Of a DNA stretch of 39,050 nt, positions 7,592 through 15,335 are shown piece after piece. Positions within the stretch are counted from its first letter, which is position 1. Every line of letters starts with the position of its first letter. Below the pieces are notes generated by a model. That model was not told the DNA's origin, did not search any database, and saw nothing but the letters and a program-made list of their open reading frames with translations. The position numbers and the translations under genes were made by a program. This stretch comes from Gammaproteobacteria bacterium (lineage in GTDB: Bacteria; Pseudomonadota; Gammaproteobacteria; Eutrophobiales; Eutrophobiaceae): assembly GCA_028279365.1 (NCBI GenBank), contig JANQNX010000017.1, forward strand, positions 1 to 39,050. Direction: 5' to 3'.

Positions 7592-9129
7592 ATCGGTTTT
7601 CCTGAAACTTCATAAATAAAATCAGTGGAGACCCAACGTGTTTCAACCCCCCGCTGATTAGAGGTGACTCGAGCTGCGGCCGCAAACCCGACACCCCCAA
7701 TGCCGACCCAATTTAAGAATGAGGATAACCCACCACCCCAAATACCATTATCCCATGTGGCAGAATCCCATGTGCCTGCGGTCGTGGCTGTGAAAGGGAC
7801 ATCCGTGGTGTTATCAGTGGTATCGTAATCGACATTAATGCCCATCGAAATGGCAGGCGTCCCCGCCGCCTGAAACACAGGACGTGCCATTGTCCATCGT
7901 TTCTGCTGACCTCGTTCGCCAAAATAATCAAAGGCTTGCAAAGCATCTGAGTTAATATTACTCCCGTTGTCCTCAAAATCATCCCAGAAACGATACACCA
8001 CCTCATCGCCACCAAAATAAGGCTCGTTGTTGAAAAGAGACCAACAATTCGCTTCAATATCCTGGAACCTGCACCATGCGCGAGTGATGGTATTCATGAC
8101 ATATTGTTCCTGGCTTGACCCTTCTGCCACGGGCACATTCAAAATAAGCATATTAGCACGCGGATAATGCAGCATTTGCCAGCCAAAATTATTACTGTAA
8201 CTGGTGGCCGCATCGGTCATGGCTGAGCGGATATTATCAGTGAGCGCGGTTTGACGATTGACCGTAGAGGAAAGTAATGCGGCCGATAGCGGTTGAATAC
8301 CATCTTCTAGAATCGCTAATAAATCGCCGCCATATTTCATAAAGACGCGATCACCAATCGGTTGCGCCAACGCCCATACACCGACTAACGCCCATGTCGA
8401 GGCGCTGGCAGGGCTGGTTCCTTGATAAATCGCAATCTCACCTTCGGAGGTAACCATCGCGAAGTAATCATCGACGCCATCACCAGCATCTAGTGTCCAA
8501 GTATCAATATCGACCAGATAACCGCCTTTTTTGAACACGGTATCCATGGGGAATTCTGTGGCAGCTCCGCCAACTGCACCCGTAGGGAGATACCATAAGC
8601 TCATCGAATCTTTTTCTACAAACCAGACGAATTTCTTATGGACAGTCACATTGATTAAATCGGAGGTCGTGACCCCCGTAATGGCGGGACTAGATACATC
8701 GTTTACAGCAGCCCATGAGGTGCCGTTATAATAATTGGCTAGATCGGCTCCGTTGACTGCGATTAAATAATGGGTTCCCCCTGAATCCGTGACGTTGACA
8801 TGTTGATATCGAACATTCGTTTGACTTGATACAACGGCAGACCCAACAGCTCCCGCACTGGAAACATTGTAAATGCCTGCACTAGACCCCCCATAGAGTT
8901 CATCAGAGCCTGATTGTTTCTCATAGGCCATCAAGGTTTCGACTTGATCAGGTAAGCCTGTGACGTAAGAAGAATAGCCCTTACGCATAAGAATATCTGC
9001 CGTGGTGGGGAACCAATTAATCAGTTCAACCGCCGCTTCCGGGTCCATATTGGCAATGGAATTTTTGGCATCCCAGCCTTTTCTAGGCGCTGGGATTGAT
9101 TTAGATTGGGATATACGACCGCGTATCAC
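7588..9129 (-). CDS. Probable tail hub/nozzle protein of podovirus type
   Basis: 513 residues with GTG start; an in-frame TAG upstream fixes the start. The N-terminus, PAPRKGWDAKNSIANMDPEA then ELINWFPTTADILMRKGYS, is a signature shared by neck/tail proteins of podoviruses with P22-like portals. The rest is a repeating beta pattern (GSSAGIYNVSS, GSDELYGG, EGEIAIYQGTSP) compatible with a beta-propeller. It follows the head-tail adaptor gene, as expected for the part of the tail built onto the neck. It may be the functional counterpart of P22 gp10; that assignment rests on context and composition. Confidence 0.7.
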   Translation of the reverse strand: MIRGRISQSKSIPAPRKGWDAKNSIANMDPEAAVELINWFPTTADILMRKGYSSYVTGLPDQVETLMAYEKQSGSDELYGGSSAGIYNVSSAGAVGSAVVSSQTNVRYQHVNVTDSGGTHYLIAVNGADLANYYNGTSWAAVNDVSSPAITGVTTSDLINVTVHKKFVWFVEKDSMSLWYLPTGAVGGAATEFPMDTVFKKGGYLVDIDTWTLDAGDGVDDYFAMVTSEGEIAIYQGTSPASASTWALVGVWALAQPIGDRVFMKYGGDLLAILEDGIQPLSAALLSSTVNRQTALTDNIRSAMTDAATSYSNNFGWQMLHYPRANMLILNVPVAEGSSQEQYVMNTITRAWCRFQDIEANCWSLFNNEPYFGGDEVVYRFWDDFEDNGSNINSDALQAFDYFGERGQQKRWTMARPVFQAAGTPAISMGINVDYDTTDNTTDVPFTATTAGTWDSATWDNGIWGGGLSSFLNWVGIGGVGFAAAARVTSNQRGVETRWVSTDFIYEVSGKPI

Positions 9130-9190
9130 TGCCCACCCTACCTACCATAAATTACGGTCGTATGTTGTGGAGTCACTTGGCATCACCTCC
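9130..9190 (-). promoter_or_regulatory. Intergenic strip with strong Shine-Dalgarno and mini-ORFs
   Basis: In this compact operon the strip stands out. A near-perfect AAGGAGGTGAT (minus, GGAGG at 9190-9186) precedes two mini-ORFs: ATG at 9183 (13 residues, but only two bases from GGAGG) and GTG at 9176 (12 residues, ends 9138, nine bases from GGAGG). The next gene starts at GTG 9129 with its own weaker AGGG. The strip may act as a leader or ribosome-loading site. Confidence 0.35.
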
Positions 9191-10111
9191 TTATTGACCA
9201 TAGATTTGCCCGTCGGGGACATTCGCAGAACTAATAAGAATCTGAGATTTCTTATCCCCTTGCATGCTCAATGTGGGTGCACCCTTGCTTTGGGCTTTAG
9301 CTTTTGAGGCTTCAAACATAAAATCTCTAGTCGCCAAGGTCGTATCAAACCCTTTCTCTGCATAGAACTTGTATTTAATCGCATTAATCATCAACCGATC
9401 ACGATACGCCACAACATCGGTGTCATTTGAAAAGGTGGTGCGTTGCCAATTGTCTGTCGCATTAGAATCTTTAATCCAGTATTCAGTAATATACTCATAC
9501 ACTAAATCGGTCGAGCTATTTTCAATCGGCCAGATATTAAATTGGTTTTTCTCAATCCAATAACGCAAGCGAGGACCAGTCGAAACTATCCCTGATTTTA
9601 ACCATTGTCGTTCCTGAGCCGATTTAGGGCCAATCATTTCCCATTCGTTGGTTCTGTCCCAATGGGTGCGGTCAATCTGATAATTCCAGTCATCTGGAAG
9701 ATCATAAGCAGTTTGGGTAAAGGTAATCGTGGCAGGATCTACGGATTCAGTCGCGACCGGACTCACCGTGACTTGCGTGCCACTGTCCACAGACACAATC
9801 GTACAATTACTCGGTAGCCCATTGCCTGAACATTGCCAATCTTCCGCCGCAAACGCGGACGTATCACTAATACCGGTAATCACCCCAGAATCTACTGTGG
9901 TGACACAGGCTGTTTCAGATTGAGAATTTAAAGTAAATTCATGTTCGTTAATCAAAGGTTGCCATTCGTAATCAGAGACCCATTCCTGTCCACAGGCTTG
10001 CGCTAACCCTAGTAATTGAATCGTGAGGGAGTCCGTCGCGGAGACCACCGTATTCGGTACGGGCAAACTCATTTCCCGGCAGGCCTGCTGAATGAGTTCC
10101 AAAATGGTCAT
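9191..10111 (-). CDS. Head-to-tail adaptor/connector protein
   Basis: 306 residues. The N-terminus, MTILELIQQACREMSLPVPN, followed by TIQLLGLAQACGQEW and DYEWQPL, is typical of the podovirus adaptor family that docks under the portal (role comparable to P22 gp4 or T7 gp11). An Ig-like insert lies at about 72-130 (DSGVITGISDTSAFAAED, DSGTQVTVSP). The core returns with YDLPDDWNYQIDRTHWDRTN, and the C-terminus is a helical AFRDR-like run (VAYRDRLMINAIKYKFYAEK). Its ATG overlaps the stop of the 207-residue gene by one base. Confidence 0.75.
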   Translation of the reverse strand: MTILELIQQACREMSLPVPNTVVSATDSLTIQLLGLAQACGQEWVSDYEWQPLINEHEFTLNSQSETACVTTVDSGVITGISDTSAFAAEDWQCSGNGLPSNCTIVSVDSGTQVTVSPVATESVDPATITFTQTAYDLPDDWNYQIDRTHWDRTNEWEMIGPKSAQERQWLKSGIVSTGPRLRYWIEKNQFNIWPIENSSTDLVYEYITEYWIKDSNATDNWQRTTFSNDTDVVAYRDRLMINAIKYKFYAEKGFDTTLATRDFMFEASKAKAQSKGAPTLSMQGDKKSQILISSANVPDGQIYGQ

Positions 10112-10734
10112 TAATCAAGCCCAATCGTGGGTTTGGTTTTCTTAACGGACTTTTTCTTAGGTGCTTTTTGTGGGGAACCAGTACGAGCATCGGCTTCCAT
10201 CGCTTCAACCCTAGCAATTAAACTTTGCGTCGTTTCCTGGTTTTCGACCAACTTCGCTTGTAAAGAACTAATTTCGTCATCTTTCTGACCCAACATTTTT
10301 TCAAGGCGTTTGATTTCCATATTGTGATGTTCATCATACAGCCAGTTCTGGGCTTTTTTGACAATCTCGCGCATGCCCATGCCGATATTGTTCATTTGAG
10401 TATCGGTTAATCCAGCGAGATGTTTAATCGTGTGGACATTCGCCATTTTGAGTTGTTCGATTTGCGGCGGCGTTAAAAATTCAAGTTCCTCAATTAACGA
10501 CTCATCACCAAATTGGGACATTTGTTTTTCGTATAAATCCCACTGTTTGGCAAAACGGATTTTATCTTGAGGTCTGACGGGCTGATCCCATTCAGACTTG
10601 TTATCGCCCGGGAAATTAAGGCGCATATAATGTTTTTCTTCAACTTTGTGCCAATAAAAACGCACCACGGCATTTGAATCGTCGCCATGTGAGACAGTAC
10701 GTAGGTCATCGTGAACGGTCGCGGCTGCTTCCAT
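10111..10734 (-). CDS. Conserved phage protein with C-terminal coiled coil
   Basis: 207 residues, ribosome site AGGAGA before the ATG. The first half has a conserved-looking pattern (KVEEKHYMRLNFPGDNKSEW, RFAKQWDLYEKQ, then a helix-hairpin-helix-like FLTPPQIEQLKMANVHTIKH with LAGLTDTQMNNIGMG). The second half is a coiled coil (140-185) ending in a Lys-rich tail (KAPKKKSVKKTKP). Such proteins recur beside coat genes in phages with P22-type portals; the function is not known. It is the first gene after the internal terminator, so it should be transcribed less than the coat. Confidence 0.65.
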   Translation of the reverse strand: MEAAATVHDDLRTVSHGDDSNAVVRFYWHKVEEKHYMRLNFPGDNKSEWDQPVRPQDKIRFAKQWDLYEKQMSQFGDESLIEELEFLTPPQIEQLKMANVHTIKHLAGLTDTQMNNIGMGMREIVKKAQNWLYDEHHNMEIKRLEKMLGQKDDEISSLQAKLVENQETTQSLIARVEAMEADARTGSPQKAPKKKSVKKTKPTIGLD

Positions 10735-10772
10735 AGAAAATCTCCTGATATGTGAGATTTAGAGTATATATG

Positions 10773-10799
10773 AAAAAAGGGCGAGTTTCCCCGCCCTTT
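10773..10799 (-). terminator. Intrinsic terminator downstream of coat and decoration genes
   Basis: On the minus strand AAAGGGCG/CGCCCTTT forms an 8-bp stem (10799-10792 with 10783-10776) with an 8-base loop, running straight into a run of six T (10778-10773). It lies in the gap after the decoration gene. Partial termination here would make capsid mRNA more abundant than the neck and tail mRNA downstream. Confidence 0.8.
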
Positions 10800-10810
10800 A
10801 CACTCAAGGT

Positions 10811-11311
10811 TTAGTTGGTAGCACCCACACGCGGGTAATACAACACACACGCCGCAGTATTCGAACTTTCCGTAGCGGTGGTTGTGATACCGTCAATGTT
10901 TTCGCTACTGGCCGTGCCATCATCATCCAGACGACCCGCTGTGGCCGTTGAGTTCAAAATGGTATGGGCTGCTGCACTGGTCGCGACATTGAGGGACACA
11001 TCACCAATACCATAGACCTGCAACCAGCCAGCACCACCTGAGGCGATGTCAGTCACACAAAGACCAGCTTGTAAGCCTTGGCCCGTGCCTGGGGCTGAGG
11101 ATGTTGTATCGATCTGTTCAGCACCTCCATCCTCATGGATCAGACATGCATTGCCAGACGTTAATGCCTCATCCGCTAACACAAAGACATATTCCTTGGT
11201 ACCGGAACCGTCGTTGTTGCAGCCACGCTCTAGGTAATCAAACCCAAACGAGCCAGAGGTGACCTCTTCAGCGGTATAAACCTTGGTAGGATCAACACCT
11301 ATCGTACTCAT
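10811..11311 (-). CDS. Probable capsid decoration or head protein
   Basis: A 166-residue, beta-rich, acidic, Gly/Ala/Thr-rich protein directly downstream of the major capsid gene (12-base gap) and before an intrinsic terminator. Segments such as EYVFVLADEALTSGNACLI and GWLQVYGIGDVSLNVATS resemble the small beta-barrel head proteins often encoded next to coat genes. No catalytic motif was seen. Decoration/stabilisation of the shell is inferred from size, order and likely high expression. Confidence 0.65.
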   Translation of the reverse strand: MSTIGVDPTKVYTAEEVTSGSFGFDYLERGCNNDGSGTKEYVFVLADEALTSGNACLIHEDGGAEQIDTTSSAPGTGQGLQAGLCVTDIASGGAGWLQVYGIGDVSLNVATSAAAHTILNSTATAGRLDDDGTASSENIDGITTTATESSNTAACVLYYPRVGATN

Positions 11312-11323
11312 AATTAATCCTCC

Positions 11324-12280
11324 TTAGTTAATTAACACGCCCTGAAGGAAGGCATTTGACAATGTCATATTACCCGCCCAGGCCATGAGTTTCACCACCG
11401 CATCTTGGTTCGTTGCAAAACGATCAGGATTTAATGGCACCATATTTCTGTCACGATGCGGACGATAGTGGATGAAATCACAGTTCAAGAAGTACATGTG
11501 ATCAGCAGGCGCATTACCGCCATAACCACCATCAAACACCACGGGGGCATCTTGGAACATCAATGACATAAAGCCTGCCATCGCTTCATCTTCTTTCATG
11601 AAGCGTTGGTTTGCTTCTAGATGCTGCGCATACAGGCTGTAGTGGTTATTATCCGCGATAATCAAATCAGGACGATCTGTCCCACGAGATAATTGCAACC
11701 AGACATTCAACATCAGCTGATACGCATTTGACGAGGTCATGGTGGTACCAGACCCGACAATATTACGCCAGAACGTCCAGGTCGCACGGTTAATCCCGCC
11801 GACAGTGCCCGATGTTGGAGAATCAGCCACTAAATGCTGCAATCCGCCTGTTTGCTTACCGCCGTCCGCTGTGCCATCAGAATACATATCCTCCGACATT
11901 TTATTCTGCATGGTGCGCTCAGCATTGGAAATTCTGGATTCAAGCAAATCAATCATTTGCTCTGGTCCCGCGTTTTGCAATTGCTCTAATCCTGAAATGG
12001 ATACGGCAACCGCAGATTGTTTGATATCAAATTCCGCAGCGGTAAAGACATCGCTAGGGCTGATATCGAGCTGTTCATACCCTGAATAGCGTTTGTACGT
12101 GCTATTTTCAGCGTATTCCAGCTCTTGATAGATCACTCGACCACCTGAAAACGGTTTGACTTTGCCGCGCTGGTTCAGCTTGCGCAAAATCGCATTATTT
12201 TCCGTGACGTTGTCCGCGACCTTTTTGGTGCGCGACTCTAGGGTGGTCGTCATGATCTCACTGATATTAGGTGAGGCCAT
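11324..12280 (-). CDS. Major capsid protein (HK97-fold type)
   Basis: 318 residues, the main shell protein. Features include an N-terminal arm (NISEIMTTTLESRTKKVADN), an E-loop-like region with NSTYKRYSGYEQLDISPSDV (about 57-76), a spine helix rich in Glu/Gln (GPEQMIDLLESRISNAERTM), and A-domain segments GTDRPDLIIADNNHYSLYAQ and NCDFIHYRPHRDRNMVPL. It directly follows the scaffold gene and precedes the decoration gene, the usual order. Length is typical for this coat type in podoviruses. The identification rests on pattern and gene order. Confidence 0.85.
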   Translation of the reverse strand: MASPNISEIMTTTLESRTKKVADNVTENNAILRKLNQRGKVKPFSGGRVIYQELEYAENSTYKRYSGYEQLDISPSDVFTAAEFDIKQSAVAVSISGLEQLQNAGPEQMIDLLESRISNAERTMQNKMSEDMYSDGTADGGKQTGGLQHLVADSPTSGTVGGINRATWTFWRNIVGSGTTMTSSNAYQLMLNVWLQLSRGTDRPDLIIADNNHYSLYAQHLEANQRFMKEDEAMAGFMSLMFQDAPVVFDGGYGGNAPADHMYFLNCDFIHYRPHRDRNMVPLNPDRFATNQDAVVKLMAWAGNMTLSNAFLQGVLIN

Positions 12281-12305
12281 AACTTAAAAGCTCCTAAACT
12301 AAAGG

Positions 12306-13421
12306 TTAAATTTGTTGGGTATCCCCATAGATTTGTCGCTTGATGGTTGCATGAAGCGATTCATCTTTAGGTCCCTTCGCCTTTGCAGAACTGCCCGAAT
12401 TCTTAACGGAACTGCCTGCTTTCTTTTTAGCATCTACCTTTGGCTGTTTAGGAGTGGGTTGAGGTGTGGGCGTAGGCGTTTCTGGCGCCGGCGGCGTGAC
12501 ATCAATCTGCAATCCTTCCAGTTTGCATGCAATATCGTAAGCCTCTGGCAAAGTCGTTACATTGAGTGTTGGACTTTCCATTACATCGGCCATTCTTCCT
12601 TTGACTTGTTCAAAGTGAACATTCTTAGGATCTTTGGCAAAAGCCTCTATCTCACTTTCCACTTGCTGTTGCTGATACTGCTGCGCATTGGCTTGCTGTG
12701 TATCAAATTTTTGCTGTAATTGACGATTCTGATTCATCAAATACTGCATATTCGGGTCTATATTAACAGGCTGCTGTATGTCCTGCAATGGAACGCCATA
12801 CTCTTGCGCGATGTTGGCAAGCATTTGAGATTTCTCAGCGGGCGAGCCTGTTTTTAATACATAATTCGCGTTCAATAATCGCGAGACGACTTCCTGTTCG
12901 TTCGTGCCGGATGCGTTAATAATCGCTTGATAAGGTTGCACCATCTGCTTAAAGGTCTGACCATAATTGGCATCTGCTGCTAATTTTTGCACCCCTTTTT
13001 GTTGGGCAGACTCAAGACGTACTATTTCTTCTTGCCATTCTGAGGGTAATTCTTTCCATGCGGCTTTTCTGTCACCGGTTAAGGCTTGAGGGGGTTTTAT
13101 TTCAGGAGAGGCTGATCCTTGTACTCCATCACTCGGATCTTGTTGAGGATCTCCTGACGAATCTGGTTCGGGGTCTTGATCTTCTCCACCTTGATCCGAG
13201 GATTGTAGTGTGGATCCGTCTCCCGGTTCAGCATCCTTGTCGTCTTTTGGATCATCTCCGGCGTCACTGTCTTGATCACTTCCTGTAGGCTCATCGGGTG
13301 TACCTGGCTCGGCATCAATTTTCCCATCATCTTTACCTTCATCTGCTGGCTCATCTTCTTTCATGCCCGCGGCTTCTAATAATTGGTCACGTAGACCTAA
13401 TTCCTCGGCAGCATCACCCAT
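12306..13421 (-). CDS. Capsid scaffolding protein
   Basis: 371 residues, extremely acidic and disordered at the N-terminus (about 20-110, rich in Asp, Glu, Pro, Gly), then a helical Gln-rich centre with a coiled coil (about 225-255) and a basic Lys-rich C-terminal tail (KQPKVDAKKKAGSSVKNSG). A basic C-terminus that binds the coat's acidic surface is the known plan of phage scaffolds. It sits immediately upstream of the coat gene. No protease is visible nearby, so release without cleavage, as in P22, is likely. Confidence 0.8.
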   Translation of the reverse strand: MGDAAEELGLRDQLLEAAGMKEDEPADEGKDDGKIDAEPGTPDEPTGSDQDSDAGDDPKDDKDAEPGDGSTLQSSDQGGEDQDPEPDSSGDPQQDPSDGVQGSASPEIKPPQALTGDRKAAWKELPSEWQEEIVRLESAQQKGVQKLAADANYGQTFKQMVQPYQAIINASGTNEQEVVSRLLNANYVLKTGSPAEKSQMLANIAQEYGVPLQDIQQPVNIDPNMQYLMNQNRQLQQKFDTQQANAQQYQQQQVESEIEAFAKDPKNVHFEQVKGRMADVMESPTLNVTTLPEAYDIACKLEGLQIDVTPPAPETPTPTPQPTPKQPKVDAKKKAGSSVKNSGSSAKAKGPKDESLHATIKRQIYGDTQQI

Positions 13422-13442
13422 AAGTACAATCCTCTAGTTGGT

Positions 13443-13757
13443 TTACGAGATAATACCAGCTTTCTTAACGTTCTCAATGATCGTCTCCTTTAAACCAGGA
13501 ACGGCTTTGTATTCTTGTTTCTTAGGTCGATTCCAGTCATTTCCCACTTGAACTACGCCATGTAATTTATTATGTGCTCTAAGTTCTTTTCGGGAGGTGA
13601 TGGGCTTGTTATCAATGGGTGAGACAAACGGTTGAATGTCTTCAATAATATTCGAGTGAGTGCTATAGGTAACCTCCCTATCACCGTATTTTTGAATGTA
13701 TTCATCTAAAGTGATGAATTTGCGTGTTTCAGGGTCTTGGCGGTAGGTAGTTTTCAT
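13443..13757 (-). CDS. Small conserved phage protein of the head region
   Basis: 104 residues. The central DIQPFVSPIDNKPITSRKEL with RAHNKLHGVVQVGND is a recognisable motif seen in short proteins encoded just upstream of scaffold/coat in many phages; its role is unknown. The start overlaps the previous gene by 29 bases and no Shine-Dalgarno is visible on the minus strand, so translation probably depends on coupling with the upstream gene. Confidence 0.7.
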   Translation of the reverse strand: MKTTYRQDPETRKFITLDEYIQKYGDREVTYSTHSNIIEDIQPFVSPIDNKPITSRKELRAHNKLHGVVQVGNDWNRPKKQEYKAVPGLKETIIENVKKAGIIS

Positions 13758-13983
13758 TTATATTAAAAGGAGTTGTATTTACCCATTGATTGTATTGAAT
13801 ACCTCTGGGATGCTCATTATCAATCACCGTGCATATGTATTCTGGTTTATTAACTTCAAACGGGATAATTTCAGACAATGACATATTGTCATAATCGTAA
13901 GCTTGTGTATGACCATTACAAAACCAGTCTACTGTACGTAGCGCGTAGCCGTGTCCTGTGATTGGATAAAAATAATGTTTCAT
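13729..13983 (-). CDS. Small protein of unknown function
   Basis: 84 residues from the ATG at 13983, chosen because GGAGAGGG lies just before it; an upstream in-frame start lacks this. Aromatic-rich N-terminus MKHYFYPITGHGYALRTVDW, then CNGHTQAYDYDN and a VIDNEHPRGIQYNQW segment. No family recognised. It follows the 40-residue gene, whose ribosome site is almost identical (GGAGAGTT), which suggests the two share an origin or control. Confidence 0.6.
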   Translation of the reverse strand: MKHYFYPITGHGYALRTVDWFCNGHTQAYDYDNMSLSEIIPFEVNKPEYICTVIDNEHPRGIQYNQWVNTTPFNINENYLPPRP

Positions 13984-13994
13984 ACCCTCTCCAA

Positions 13995-14117
13995 TTAACA
14001 CAAAATCTCTAACGAATAATAATGATAACCTTTTGGACTAAATTGCAAATATACGCCATAGCAACACACTAAATGCCAATCAAAATCACTCATAGTTAGT
14101 CGATTAAATCTGGGCAT
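13995..14117 (-). CDS. Short protein (40 residues)
   Basis: A small gene with GGAG four bases before the ATG at 14117 and a stop 11 bases before the next ATG. The product starts MPRFNRLTMSDFDWHLVCCY and is Tyr/Phe/Cys-rich, similar in flavour to the following 84-residue protein (YFYP/YHYYS). No known family. Support comes from the ribosome site and the fit between neighbours. Confidence 0.5.
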   Translation of the reverse strand: MPRFNRLTMSDFDWHLVCCYGVYLQFSPKGYHYYSLEILC

Positions 14118-14174
14118 AACTCTCCAATTAAGCAATAACGACGGGAAACACTACCTAGCTGCTGCGATATCTCA

Positions 14175-14261
14175 GCACGTGGGCAGAATCGAACTGCCGG
14201 TCAATTCCGGTCGTCACCTAAGTTTTTAGTCTTCCCGGCTCACGTTGTAGCCATTTCGCGC
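14175..14261 (-). tRNA. tRNA-like element, probably degenerate or non-canonical (class II length)
   Basis: On the minus strand an 87-base segment has a perfect T arm (GGCAG-TTCGATT-CTGCC, 14198-14182, loop fits TTCRANY). It also has a D-arm-like stem (GGCT/AGCC, 14252-14237) and an acceptor with five of seven pairs (GCGCG with CGTGC). Length 87 would fit a class II (Leu/Ser/Tyr) tRNA, and TAA could be the anticodon at the expected place. However, the anticodon stem does not pair well, position 33 is C and the D loop lacks GG. It may be a decayed tRNA or a structured RNA using a T arm. It occupies most of the 150-base gap between two late genes. Confidence 0.3.
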
Positions 14262-14267
14262 TTCCCG

Positions 14268-14738
14268 CTAATCCAATAATAACATGATAATGGCATCCTC
14301 TTCACGCTGTTTTCTGACCTTTTCGACATAGGCCAGCGTTTGTTCGTGAATAAGGGCTAATTCTTCTGATAAGGAGATATCGAGGTCTAACTGACCGGCG
14401 ACAAGCTGCTCAACCTTCTCCTGTTGTTGAACAGCCTGTTCAACCGTAACTTTCGCTATACATCCAAAATTCTCACTTGGTTTAGTGAGAACTTCATCAT
14501 ACGTTTCATTGACGAGGGACGCAATGAGGTCACGAAGTGCTTCTTTAGACTGTAATTTATCTTGGTTTAGCTGGCGGGATTTCTCTAGGGTTTTCTCGTC
14601 AAGCTGGTTGCCAATGCGCTTCCCCCAGAATGCACCGCCGCCTCCAGTCCCTGAGGTGTCTAAGCTAAACCCGATTAAACCGGCGGCAACAAAATCTTTA
14701 CCCCCTTGATACAAGGATCTGCGTTGTCTAAAAAGCAT
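14268..14738 (-). CDS. Unknown late protein, helical
   Basis: 156 residues. A short Gly-rich N-terminal part (GTGGGGAFWGKRIG) with a possible weak membrane-contact stretch (DFVAAGLIGFSL) is followed by a long charged helix region (50-150) with many Gln, Glu and Leu, likely coiled coil. No family recognised. Its start shares a base with the stop of the Ig-like gene upstream, so the two are coupled. Confidence 0.6.
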   Translation of the reverse strand: MLFRQRRSLYQGGKDFVAAGLIGFSLDTSGTGGGGAFWGKRIGNQLDEKTLEKSRQLNQDKLQSKEALRDLIASLVNETYDEVLTKPSENFGCIAKVTVEQAVQQQEKVEQLVAGQLDLDISLSEELALIHEQTLAYVEKVRKQREEDAIIMLLLD

Positions 14739-15208
14739 TAAACAAGCTCTTCTTTCGAAATCATGCCACTGAAGGCCGAGGCTGATCCAGTAATCCGCGA
14801 TTCATTTTCATCATATAAGTTATATCGAGCAATCTCATTGTCTGAGGTATCGTATAAAATACGCTGCCAGCCCAACATATCTGCCCCGGTAAAGTCTATT
14901 TCAGTGGTACCGTCGTTAGTCGGGATATCTAGATCAATACGTACATCTTGCCATTGCGAACCGGATACGTCTGAGGCAATGATAACCGCCTTATCGGCAT
15001 TGCGCTCGGTTGCTGAGAGCTGGATTTGCACATTGGATGATCCCGATGGGCTAACAGTCGGAGTTGTGGATAAATTGGCAAACGCGCCACCATCTTTACT
15101 GATTTGGAAGTCACCGGCCGCAATGGTCGGATCGGTAAGGAAGTTTCCCGATGTGTCCAGTAGCGTGACATAGATTGTGTCCGCATTATTCCTCTTGGGT
15201 GTTGCCAT
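14738..15208 (-). CDS. Ig-like virion appendage protein
   Basis: 156 residues. The opening DTIYVTLLDTSGNFLTDPTI, then ISKDGGAFANLSTTPTVSPS and VQIQLSATERNADKAVIIAS, matches the Ig-like or carbohydrate-module pattern common in phage neck and appendage proteins. The C-terminal part returns with YDTSDNEIARYNLYDE. It probably sits with the 637- and 275-residue proteins at the particle surface or neck. Its 5' end overlaps the 49-residue gene by 23 bases. Confidence 0.7.
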   Translation of the reverse strand: MATPKRNNADTIYVTLLDTSGNFLTDPTIAAGDFQISKDGGAFANLSTTPTVSPSGSSNVQIQLSATERNADKAVIIASDVSGSQWQDVRIDLDIPTNDGTTEIDFTGADMLGWQRILYDTSDNEIARYNLYDENESRITGSASAFSGMISKEELV

Positions 15209-15335
15209 CGGTCTTTGGCTTTATGGCTTGGCTTAAAATGGCCACGGCTTGTTGGGCGCGAGAATGATCTGCGCGTGAGAGAGTCATACTTGAGACCATA
15301 TTATCTAATAATTGTAAGGCTTGTTCTGGAGTCAT
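15186..15335 (-). CDS. Short helical protein (49 residues)
   Basis: Starts at ATG 15335-15333, overlapping the stop of the 637-residue gene as TAATG, and ends inside the next gene. The product is MTPEQALQLLDNMVSSMTLS followed by RADHSRAQQAVAILSQAI: one or two amphipathic helices. No family is known, though short helical proteins of this style (chaperone-like or connector pieces) are common beside phage appendage genes. Tight coupling on both sides supports it as real. Confidence 0.65.
   Translation of the reverse strand: MTPEQALQLLDNMVSSMTLSRADHSRAQQAVAILSQAIKPKTDGNTQEE

Noticed and set aside
12312..12719. 135-residue plus-strand ORF opposite the scaffold gene
   Set aside because: Shadow of the Gln-rich scaffold coding sequence; composition (Leu/Cys/Arg/Phe) is typical of antisense frames.
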